Source: an uncultured Christensenella sp.
GTDB taxonomy: Bacteria; Bacillota; Clostridia; Christensenellales; Borkfalkiaceae
DNA: 14,634 nt
Assembly: GCA_910586365.1 (NCBI GenBank)
Contig: CAJUGP010000044.1
Location: 1 to 14,634 of the forward strand
Direction: 5' to 3'
The position numbers and the translations under genes were made by a program. The notes below the pieces were generated by a model. That model was not told the origin of the DNA. It made no database searches and saw only the letters and a list, made by a program, of their open reading frames with translations. Shown in pieces: positions 7,432-13,407 of the stretch (positions are counted from its first letter, which is position 1; the number at the start of each line of letters is the position of its first letter).

Positions 7432-9070
7432 TACTTTTCTCCTCCATAATTTTTATTGTTTTTTTTAACAAATAGTAACCATACAAAATAGCCATGGGAA
7501 CTTTTCCTATACGCATTTTTGATTTCGTCTTTATCTGTATTGCTGGGCTTTCTATTAATTGGCAACGCTCATCTTCTGAAATCGTCTGAACTATATGTTT
7601 TTTGATATCATCAAGCAATTCATACGGTCCCCATAAATCTCTTTCTTCTCGTTCCGTAGAGGTCATACAAAATACTTTTTGAAATTCACTAAACGAAAGA
7701 AGGTGAGGGCTAATAGAATAAAGGTAATTTTCAACTTTTTTTATATGAATTTTATCAATTAAAATTTCATTAAAATCAGGCGTATACAAAGCTGCCCTTT
7801 GCCCTTGACTATAATGTATTTCAGCATCCCAGCGGAAATTTTTTTTGTCAAATTCTGAATGATAATTTGTTAACTCGACTCTAAAAGCCGATAAAATCAA
7901 ATACGGAATGTGGTATTTAAATTTAGAAACATCGCGTTTGTGTTTTTCTTTTTTTGCTTCAAAAACTTTCCCATTCAAATTTATAAACGGAATTTCTTGA
8001 GAATGTGTTATTTTTTTATAGTGCTTCGGCACATTCTGACTTTCTGCTTCAATGATAGCTTTGGCAATAGCATATGACAATTTCGGTGGGACCGCATTCC
8101 CAACAAGCGTATGTTTTATAGAAGCTGTTGAACCATAAAACCGATAGTCGATTGGGAAACTCATCATAGATGCAGCTTCTCTAACTGTAGGTAATCTAAA
8201 TCCCCCTTCCCCATCATCTAAAATCATTGACTCTCGAGAACTAGCGGACATTGTCGCCATTACCGTCCGAGATGGTTTATCAAGATTTTCAGGGAATGAC
8301 ATTTTCCCCATATACCCTTTATCGAGCTTTAACCTTTTAGCTGTTTTCCATTCAAACTCTTGAAGCCCAAATACATAGTGATGATCAGTCAACTCGTCAT
8401 ATGATAATACCAAATCTGAATAATTCACATCCACTATTGGCTTTTTTGTTGCATTGATAGGTTTTCCAAGTGCCTCTAATACTGATCTTAAAGTTACAAC
8501 TTGATTATCCTCATGAGTTTTCTTCGGAATAGGAAATTCCCCGCATAAATATCTTTCTCTATTGGTTGGTGCCCCGAAGTGCTTTGCGTTATAAATTCCT
8601 GAAGATTTTGATTTTGCTACAAGAATAAAATCGCCTTCAAGTTCCAAATCTGTTGCGGTATAACTTTCTTCTATATAATTTCTAACATTAGGTACGTTTT
8701 CTAAAACCCAATATTTTAATATAGAACCCTGCTTAAATTTCTTTCGAGCAATGATACGCAAATAAGCTTTAATTAGCTTAATGCCTAATTCCTTGTCTGC
8801 TTTCCCAGACTTATTAGAATGCGAAAACGCTTGACAAGGCGGAGAACCAATTATAACTTCCGTATCGGGAATGAGTTTATCAAACTCATCATCATTTAAT
8901 TCAGAAATTCTGATTACATCATCAAGAATAGCATTAACTCCTGGCTTATTGCCTTTATATGTATTTACAGCTGGCTCCCATTTGTCTACAGCGAAAACCA
9001 ATTGAAATCCTGCTTGACGAAAGCCCTCTGAAAAGCCACCTCCGCCACAAAAAAAATCAGCGACTCGCAT
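7397..9070 (-). CDS. DNA (cytosine-5-)-methyltransferase with long C-terminal extension
   Basis: The enzyme transfers a methyl group from S-adenosylmethionine to C5 of cytosine in a specific DNA site. The motif order is complete: motif I FFCGGGGFS (6-14), II D29, IV GSPPCQ with catalytic Cys79, VI ENV (124-126), VIII NRERY (170-174), a short target-recognition region (about 180-265), IX around R297-E298 and X GNAVPP (324-329). The catalytic core ends near 345. About 210 further residues follow, which is unusual for the family; they are rich in Lys and aromatics and I do not recognise a domain. The start is the canonical position, four residues before motif I. It is the first gene of a four-gene operon, so protection would be made before the nuclease. 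A sigma-A-type promoter and a 7-bp inverted repeat lie upstream. The target sequence cannot be read from the protein. Confidence 0.95.
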   Translation of the reverse strand: MRVADFFCGGGGFSEGFRQAGFQLVFAVDKWEPAVNTYKGNKPGVNAILDDVIRISELNDDEFDKLIPDTEVIIGSPPCQAFSHSNKSGKADKELGIKLIKAYLRIIARKKFKQGSILKYWVLENVPNVRNYIEESYTATDLELEGDFILVAKSKSSGIYNAKHFGAPTNRERYLCGEFPIPKKTHEDNQVVTLRSVLEALGKPINATKKPIVDVNYSDLVLSYDELTDHHYVFGLQEFEWKTAKRLKLDKGYMGKMSFPENLDKPSRTVMATMSASSRESMILDDGEGGFRLPTVREAASMMSFPIDYRFYGSTASIKHTLVGNAVPPKLSYAIAKAIIEAESQNVPKHYKKITHSQEIPFINLNGKVFEAKKEKHKRDVSKFKYHIPYLILSAFRVELTNYHSEFDKKNFRWDAEIHYSQGQRAALYTPDFNEILIDKIHIKKVENYLYSISPHLLSFSEFQKVFCMTSTEREERDLWGPYELLDDIKKHIVQTISEDERCQLIESPAIQIKTKSKMRIGKVPMAILYGYYLLKKTIKIMEEKSNGRNDTQAKIN

Positions 9071-9122
9071 ATTCTACCATCCATTATTTTATATTAACAA
9101 CATCCTATCATTCATTTCTATA

Positions 9123-9151
9123 ATTCTATCATATTTATAATGACTTGGCAA
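9123..9151 (-). promoter_or_regulatory. Promoter of the methyltransferase operon
   Basis: On the minus strand, TTGCCA (complement of 9146-9151) is followed after exactly 17 bases by TAGAAT (complement of 9123-9128), with a TGN extended -10 element just before it. The expected start is near 9116, giving a leader of about 46 bases before the methyltransferase ATG. Confidence 0.7.
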
Positions 9152-9170
9152 GTTCATTTCTAAAACTTGC
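9148..9170. promoter_or_regulatory. Inverted repeat over the -35 box, candidate operator
   Basis: GCAAGTT (9148-9154) and AACTTGC (9164-9170) are perfect 7-base inverted arms separated by 9 bases. The arm nearest the gene overlaps the -35 hexamer by four bases. The geometry fits a dimeric repressor controlling the restriction-modification operon. No separate controller-protein gene is seen, so the ParB-like protein or the methyltransferase itself could be the binder. Confidence 0.5.
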
Positions 9171-9282
9171 AGAATTTTGTCGAACAAACAATTTAAAATA
9201 TCTCTCTTTCAATTTTTTCAACACAAAAGTACAATGACATTTCCATTTTTCAAAATTTTATTACTTAATTATATTTTTTCTT

Positions 9283-10065
9283 CTAATCTTCCAACACTAT
9301 ACAGTTAATTTTTTTACTGTGAACCGTGCATGCATCGAGAGCGATAATTCCTTTTGCGTAGTACGGAGAAAAGTCCTCTCCTTCGCCGAATTCTTCACCT
9401 TTTCCTTCATAATGTGCATGACCGAACGACGTGTGCCAATGCCCGCAAACTATCGTTTTATTCGGTTCAATCACTCCTTGATACGCCGCCAACATTCCGT
9501 TATACCATCTCGAAAAATACCACCCCGACCCGTCTGCCCGGCGCCAATTCGGATTGTATTCAAAATGATTGACTTGCCCTCCCCAACCAGTTGCTAAGGA
9601 CGGTATCCAACCGTGTACGAAAATATAATTTTCCGTTTCGTAGTAGTTTCGCATTGCCGGAAGTATAGTCTTAAAAAATTCCGTTTGCTTGACCTTTACT
9701 ATCGTTTCTTCGGGATGATTTTTCATTTCTTTCAACGTACTGCCAATTAACTCTTTTACGGTGTTCACCGTTCCGTTGGAATAATGATGCGTATATTCAA
9801 ATCCTACAAGCGCATACGTCGGTAACTTATCGACAAAATCAATTAAAAGGTCTTCATGGTTTCCTCTAATAAGAATTATTTCATCGCGCTGCAAACATTC
9901 CGCAACAAACAGTTCCACTTTTTTGTTTTGCGAACCTCTGTCAAATAAGTCCCCGCAAACAATTAATTTGTGTGGAGATTTGTCTTCAAAATATCCTTTT
10001 TCGCTCAGTGCCGATATCATCTCGGTATAAAACCCGTGAACGTCAGCTACAACGTAGTATCTCAT
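9283..10065 (-). CDS. Metallophosphoesterase, PPP/ApaH-like phosphatase
   Basis: The 260-residue protein carries the full calcineurin-like metal-binding set: DVHG (8-11), GDLFDRG (38-44), RGNHED (67-72), VHGW (150-153) and GHWH (208-211). The GDxxDRG and RGNHE forms place it with PPP-type phosphatases, such as bacterial protein phosphatases and ApaH-like diadenosine tetraphosphatases, with two metal ions in the active site. The substrate cannot be told from sequence. No signal peptide or membrane segment is present, so it is cytosolic. The gene begins one base after the stop of a short ORF and follows the DUF4143 ATPase, so the three may be co-transcribed. No clear terminator follows it, so read-through into the methyltransferase operon is possible. 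Confidence 0.9.
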   Translation of the reverse strand: MRYYVVADVHGFYTEMISALSEKGYFEDKSPHKLIVCGDLFDRGSQNKKVELFVAECLQRDEIILIRGNHEDLLIDFVDKLPTYALVGFEYTHHYSNGTVNTVKELIGSTLKEMKNHPEETIVKVKQTEFFKTILPAMRNYYETENYIFVHGWIPSLATGWGGQVNHFEYNPNWRRADGSGWYFSRWYNGMLAAYQGVIEPNKTIVCGHWHTSFGHAHYEGKGEEFGEGEDFSPYYAKGIIALDACTVHSKKINCIVLED

Positions 10066-10066
10066 A

Positions 10067-10219
10067 TTAACTTGCCTTTTCCACTTGAGTCAAAGAAAAC
10101 CATTCCACAGTTTTAATAAATTTCTCTCTGTTTGTTTCTGGAACATCTTCGATTTTGATAAAATTCAAAATATGATTCTTTTCAACCTTGCTGCCAATAA
10201 ACTCCCTTTTATGCCTCAT
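10067..10219 (-). CDS. Possible 50-residue protein between ATPase and phosphatase
   Basis: The ORF starts MRHKREFIGSK and ends TQVEKAS; it is basic and soluble. Its ATG overlaps the TGA of the ATPase gene as ATGA, and its TAA lies one base before the phosphatase ATG, so it exactly fills the gap. There is no good ribosome binding site, so translation would depend on re-initiation after the ATPase. An in-frame Met three codons upstream (10228) and a longer extension to 10282 are less likely because they overlap the ATPase more. I do not recognise it. It could be a real small gene or the remaining tail of a decayed one. Confidence 0.4.
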   Translation of the reverse strand: MRHKREFIGSKVEKNHILNFIKIEDVPETNREKFIKTVEWFSLTQVEKAS

Positions 10220-11451
10220 AAATACCATACCGGAATTTGCAATATATTTTCCCTTAATGCGCCGGGTTGCGGACACATACAAATAATAGCTCCCGTGCCG
10301 CGCTTTTTGGCTTCTAACTTATCAAGCACGGTAAACGCCGAAGTCTCGTCGGCAGTCACTTTTACGCCTTGCTTAATTTCAACGGGATACAAAACGCCGT
10401 TCTCTTCAATGATAATATCTATCTCGTTCTCTGAATTTTCTTTTTTGTCCTTGCCGCGATAATACGACACGCAATATCTGTAATCTATCCCGCTGTTGGA
10501 ATAGGACTTCAAAATTTCGGAAATGATGAAAGTTTCAAAGAACGCCCCGCTCATAGCCCCCACCGCAAGCGTTTCGGGAGTGAGCCAGCGCGTAAGATAT
10601 GCCGCAAGTCCCGTGTCTCTGAAATACATCTTCGGCGTTTTAATCGTGCGTTTCAGCACGGACGACGTGTACGGTTCAAGCAGATAGATAATGCCCGACG
10701 CCTCCAGAATAGAAATCCAATTTTTGACCGTGCCTTGATCCCTTCCGATTTCGTCGGCAATATTTGAGTAATTGAGCATTTGCCCCGTGCGCGCTGCAAC
10801 CGCAACCATAAACTTCCTGAAATCGTCCAAACTCTGCACGGCGGAAAGACTGCGGACGTCGCGTTCCAAATACGTTTTCACGTAGCTCGCATAGAACGTT
10901 CCCCAATCGACATCGGAATTTTGCAATTCAGGGAAGCCGCCCCTATGAATAATCTGCCAGATATTCTGCGGCCGCTTTGCCGTTTTCCCGCGTTCCTGCA
11001 CGTATGCCATAGTCGGCAGGAAAGGTTTACTAAAACTATCCCCCATAATTTCGCGCAACGAAAGCCCGCTCATTTCAATGATGCCGACGCGCCCCGAAAG
11101 CGATTCGGAAACGTTTTTCATTAGCTCGAACGGCTGCGAACCGGACAGACAAAAAAGCCCCCTTCCGTCCTCTTCGTCGCACTTGATTTTGATATAGCGA
11201 AAAAGGTCGGTTACTCTCTGCACCTCGTCGTATATGACAGGCGGTTGATTTAGCATCATAAACGTATTCGGGTTTTCTTTTGCCTGTTCCTCTATAAAAG
11301 GATCGTCGAAAGAAACGTACTTTTTATCGGCAAATAACTTCTTAATCATTGTAGACTTACCCGTTTGCCGCGCGCCCGTGACAAGAATGCACTTAAAAGT
11401 TTTATCATTCTTTTGTACGATTTCTTCAATGCTTCTCTTAATATAATTCAT
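10216..11451 (-). CDS. AAA-type ATPase with DUF4143 C-terminal domain
   Basis: Taken from the ATG at 11451 the protein is 411 residues, normal for the family. It has Walker A GARQTGKST (26-34), Walker B VIYDEVQ (72-78), a sensor segment LSGSQ (102-106) and the SLSGR signature (117-121). A winged-helix segment (about 222-255) and the DUF4143 region follow. The C-terminus carries NEIDIII (342-348) and VEIK (357-360), the D...ExK pattern of a PD-(D/E)xK fold. The substrate of these ATPases is not established; they are common and often horizontally spread. A TTG start five codons upstream lacks a ribosome binding site, whereas GGTGG lies four bases before the chosen ATG. A strong promoter with a palindrome over the start site lies upstream. 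Confidence 0.92.
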   Translation of the reverse strand: MNYIKRSIEEIVQKNDKTFKCILVTGARQTGKSTMIKKLFADKKYVSFDDPFIEEQAKENPNTFMMLNQPPVIYDEVQRVTDLFRYIKIKCDEEDGRGLFCLSGSQPFELMKNVSESLSGRVGIIEMSGLSLREIMGDSFSKPFLPTMAYVQERGKTAKRPQNIWQIIHRGGFPELQNSDVDWGTFYASYVKTYLERDVRSLSAVQSLDDFRKFMVAVAARTGQMLNYSNIADEIGRDQGTVKNWISILEASGIIYLLEPYTSSVLKRTIKTPKMYFRDTGLAAYLTRWLTPETLAVGAMSGAFFETFIISEILKSYSNSGIDYRYCVSYYRGKDKKENSENEIDIIIEENGVLYPVEIKQGVKVTADETSAFTVLDKLEAKKRGTGAIICMCPQPGALRENILQIPVWYL

Positions 11452-11474
11452 AAAACCACCAAACAAAAAAAAAC

Positions 11475-11505
11475 GACTAATCTCGAATTAAATTCCAGAT
11501 TAGTC
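11475..11505. promoter_or_regulatory. 31-bp near-perfect palindrome over the ATPase start site
   Basis: GACTAATCT (11475-11483) and AGATTAGTC (11497-11505) are perfect arms. The inner bases GAATT-A-AATTC (11485-11495) also pair, leaving one C-C mismatch on each half. It begins two bases after the -10 box, so it covers the start site. On the minus strand it is followed by a C and a run of Ts, so in RNA it could act as an attenuator. Its position suits an operator better. Confidence 0.6.
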
Positions 11506-11507
11506 AT

Positions 11508-11536
11508 ATTATAGACTATTTTAAGGAAAAAGTCAA
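11508..11536 (-). promoter_or_regulatory. Strong sigma-A-type promoter for the DUF4143 ATPase gene
   Basis: On the minus strand, TTGACT (complement of 11531-11536) is followed after exactly 17 bases by TATAAT (complement of 11508-11513). This is one mismatch from the consensus. The expected start is near 11501, inside the palindrome, giving a leader of about 50 bases. Confidence 0.82.
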
Positions 11537-11619
11537 TAGGTAAATTTGTCAATCTTTGCAAATCCACTATATTTTTCATTGATACAATTTCCAAAGTTTG
11601 ATGTCTGCAATTTGATCAA

Positions 11620-11700
11620 TGCACATTTTTGGACATATGATTTCTCAAATTATGCATATTTTTCGACCATTGCCACTGCCGTTTTTGCATATTTTTAGAC
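11620..11700 (+). repeat. Three 15-bp direct repeats at exact 33-bp spacing
   Basis: Copies at 11620-11634, 11653-11667 and 11686-11700 share TGCAYATTTTTNGAC, 13 of 15 positions being identical in all three. Starts are exactly 33 bases apart, about three helical turns, so all copies face the same side of the DNA. The last copy ends 23 bases before a TATAAT box serving the permease. They look like binding sites for one regulator acting on the permease, and possibly on the divergent ATPase. Confidence 0.75.
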
Positions 11701-11723
11701 ACACCGAAGATAAATACCCGTAC

Positions 11724-11729
11724 TATAAT
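11724..11729 (+). promoter_or_regulatory. TATAAT -10 box, probable permease promoter
   Basis: A perfect TATAAT lies 65 bases before the permease start. No good -35 hexamer stands 16-18 bases upstream: TAGACA in the third direct repeat is 22 bases away. This suggests an activator-dependent promoter using the adjacent repeats. Confidence 0.45.
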
Positions 11730-11778
11730 AGTAATATTTTTTATTTATAGGCTTAAAAAACATATACGCTTTTTTATT

Positions 11779-11786
11779 AGAGGTGA
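11779..11786 (+). promoter_or_regulatory. Ribosome binding site that fixes a TTG start
   Basis: AGAGGTGA lies 7 bases before TTG at 11794 and 13 before GTG at 11800. No in-frame ATG is near, so the spacing selects the TTG codon. Confidence 0.7.
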
Positions 11787-11793
11787 TATAATA

Positions 11794-12930
11794 TTGGCTG
11801 TGAAAAACGAATTTTTGAAAAAAACGGGCGGATTTGCCAGAAAAAATATCGTTATGCTGATTGCACTGCTGTTGGCAATCGTAACGTGCTTCCTTATTCC
11901 GCCCGACAAGCAATATTTGGATTATTTCGATTTTAACACGCTCGCCTGCCTTTTGGCGACGCTTGCCATCGTTTGCGCTCTCAAAAACGTAAACTTTTTC
12001 TACTTCCTTGCAGAACGGACGGTTAAAATTTTCAAAACGGCAAGAAGCGCGGTTCTGGCGCTCGTTTACATAACCTTTATCGGCTCGATGCTGATTGCCA
12101 ACGATATGGCACTCTTGACCTTTCTGCCACTCGGTTATCTCGTTTTGACGAATACGCAAAAAGAAAAGTACATGATTTTTACGTTCGTCATGCAGAATAT
12201 CGCGGCGAACCTCGGCGGAATGCTCACGCCCTTCGGCAATCCGCAAAACCTGTATCTATACTCCAAATTCAACATTCCCACGCTCGAATTTATGGGAATT
12301 ATGGCGATTCCCTTTGCCCTTTCCGTATTTTTGATTACGGTGTGCTGTTTAATTTTTGTTAAAAAAGAACCGCTCGTGTTCGAGGGTGAAACCGCCAAGC
12401 CCGAACCAAAACGAACGGCTCTGTACTTGATTTTATTCGTCCTTTCCGTAATAATGGTATTCCGCGTCGTGCCATATTGGATCGGACTGCCGATTATTTT
12501 AATCGTTCTATTGATTGCCGATTGGAAAGCGGTTGCAAAAGTGGACTATCCTCTCTTGTTCACGTTCGTATTCTTCTTTGTCTTCGCAGGCAATATGGCG
12601 CGCATCGAACCAGTACGGAACTTCTTTTCATATTTATTAGGCATTGACACCCTGCTGTTCAGCGTGCTCTCCTGCCAAGTCATCAGCAACGTGCCGTCGG
12701 CAATTCTATTATCGCAGTTTACAACGAACTATCCCGCCCTTTTGATCGGCGTAAACATCGGCGGCGTGGGCACGCTCATATCCTCGCTTGCAAGTCTGAT
12801 TACATTCCGAGAATACTGCTCGCATAACCCGGGAAAGAGCGGAAAGTATATCGGAATCTTCTCTGCGTTCAATTTTTCATTTTTGATTGTTTTAACGGGC
12901 GTTATGCTTTTATTGGAACATTTCGTTTAA
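11794..12930 (+). CDS. Ion-transporter-superfamily permease (citrate/ArsB/SLC13-like)
   Basis: The 378-residue protein is strongly hydrophobic, with about ten to eleven membrane segments starting near residues 19, 44, 83, 103, 123, 163, 205, 228, 250, 280 and 310. Two repeat-related re-entrant motifs typical of the superfamily are visible: IAANLGGMLTPFGNPQN in the first half and VISNVPSAILLSQFT in the second. Family members move citrate, dicarboxylates, sulfate, arsenite or Na+/H+; the substrate cannot be assigned here. It is shorter than usual DASS proteins (about 450-500 residues) but both halves look complete. It starts at TTG, set by an AGAGGTGA ribosome binding site. It is transcribed away from the ATPase gene from a region with three direct repeats, so regulated expression is likely. 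Confidence 0.8.
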   Translation: MAVKNEFLKKTGGFARKNIVMLIALLLAIVTCFLIPPDKQYLDYFDFNTLACLLATLAIVCALKNVNFFYFLAERTVKIFKTARSAVLALVYITFIGSMLIANDMALLTFLPLGYLVLTNTQKEKYMIFTFVMQNIAANLGGMLTPFGNPQNLYLYSKFNIPTLEFMGIMAIPFALSVFLITVCCLIFVKKEPLVFEGETAKPEPKRTALYLILFVLSVIMVFRVVPYWIGLPIILIVLLIADWKAVAKVDYPLLFTFVFFFVFAGNMARIEPVRNFFSYLLGIDTLLFSVLSCQVISNVPSAILLSQFTTNYPALLIGVNIGGVGTLISSLASLITFREYCSHNPGKSGKYIGIFSAFNFSFLIVLTGVMLLLEHFV

Positions 12931-12935
12931 TATAT

Positions 12936-12949
12936 AATTTCGCGAAATT
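12936..12949. repeat. 14-bp perfect palindrome after the permease gene
   Basis: AATTTCGCGAAATT is a perfect palindrome starting six bases after the permease stop. It has no T-tract, so it is a weak terminator candidate; it could also be a protein-binding site. Confidence 0.4.
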
Positions 12950-13004
12950 TCGGGCAAATGTAAGATAAACTTCGTGAAACTCATCTTTCATTGGTTGCTT
13001 TACC

Positions 13005-13033
13005 AAAACAAAAAAGCACTAATCCAGCATTAG
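13005..13033 (-). terminator. Weak intrinsic terminator after the Smr-domain gene
   Basis: On the minus strand CTAAT-GCTGG-ATTAG forms a five-base stem followed by TGC and six Ts. It lies 36 bases past the stop of the Smr gene. The stem is short and A+T-rich, so efficiency is uncertain. Confidence 0.45.
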
Positions 13034-13068
13034 ATTCCGAACCAACCCTTTTTCTTAAAATGCAATGC

Positions 13069-13407
13069 TCAAAGTTCGACAATTGTAACGCCGTGATTGC
13101 AGACTTTTAAAAGTTGCTCTAACTCTTTATATGTATTTTTGAGTTCCAAAGCCTTAAAGTTGAAGATATTGAAATCTTCGCCGTTAATAACGCATTTTAC
13201 AATGCCGTTTCTTGCCTGTGCATTCAGCCATTGCCGGGCTTTATCCCTTATTACACCGCCCTTTCCGGTGCTGCCGTAGCCGTGAATAATGTAAAGACAA
13301 CCGACGTTTCCGCTTTTGGCATTGCTGATACTTGATTTTAATATCATAAGAGCGTCGGCAACCGTGGGCTTCCCGTCTTCTAAATTTATTTCTTTTAACC
13401 TTTTCAT
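13069..13407 (-). CDS. Small Smr-domain (MutS2 C-terminal-like) protein
   Basis: The 112-residue protein is essentially a single Smr domain. The core IIHGYGSTGKGG (40-51) is the HGxG loop followed by a helix (IRDKARQWL), as in Smr domains, which bind or nick branched DNA or act on RNA. The first Smr motif, usually LDLHG, is replaced here by INLEDGKPT (7-15) in the expected position, so nuclease activity may be lost. There is no MutS part. Its ATG overlaps the stop of the MATE-like gene as ATGA, so the two are translated together, although no functional link is obvious. Confidence 0.8.
   Translation of the reverse strand: MKRLKEINLEDGKPTVADALMILKSSISNAKSGNVGCLYIIHGYGSTGKGGVIRDKARQWLNAQARNGIVKCVINGEDFNIFNFKALELKNTYKELEQLLKVCNHGVTIVEL

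Larger units (their letters stand above)
11467..11793. other. 327-base divergent regulatory region between ATPase and permease
   Basis: No gene is present. From left to right it holds a palindrome, a minus-strand promoter, about 80 bases of A+T-rich DNA with no clear signal, three 15-base direct repeats at an exact 33-base period, a plus-strand TATAAT box and the ribosome binding site of the permease. Confidence 0.75.

Noticed and set aside
3213..9070. Operon assigned to DISARM, BREX or Type I restriction
   Set aside because: The DUF1998, PLD and drmA-type genes of DISARM, the PglZ/BrxC genes of BREX and the HsdS/HsdR pair of Type I are all absent. A shared methyltransferase and SF2 ATPase are not enough.
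11620..11700. Direct repeats considered as a short CRISPR array
   Set aside because: Repeats are only 15 bases and A+T-rich, spacers only 18 bases, there are three copies and no cas gene. An operator array fits better.
11695..12246. 183-residue minus-strand open frame
   Set aside because: It lies opposite the permease gene, has a Gln/Arg/Lys-rich composition typical of antisense reading of membrane-protein codons, and has no domain.
12962..12990. AAGAT/ATCTT arms after the permease considered as its terminator
   Set aside because: Only five bases pair at the outer ends, the interior does not pair, and the following T-run is short.
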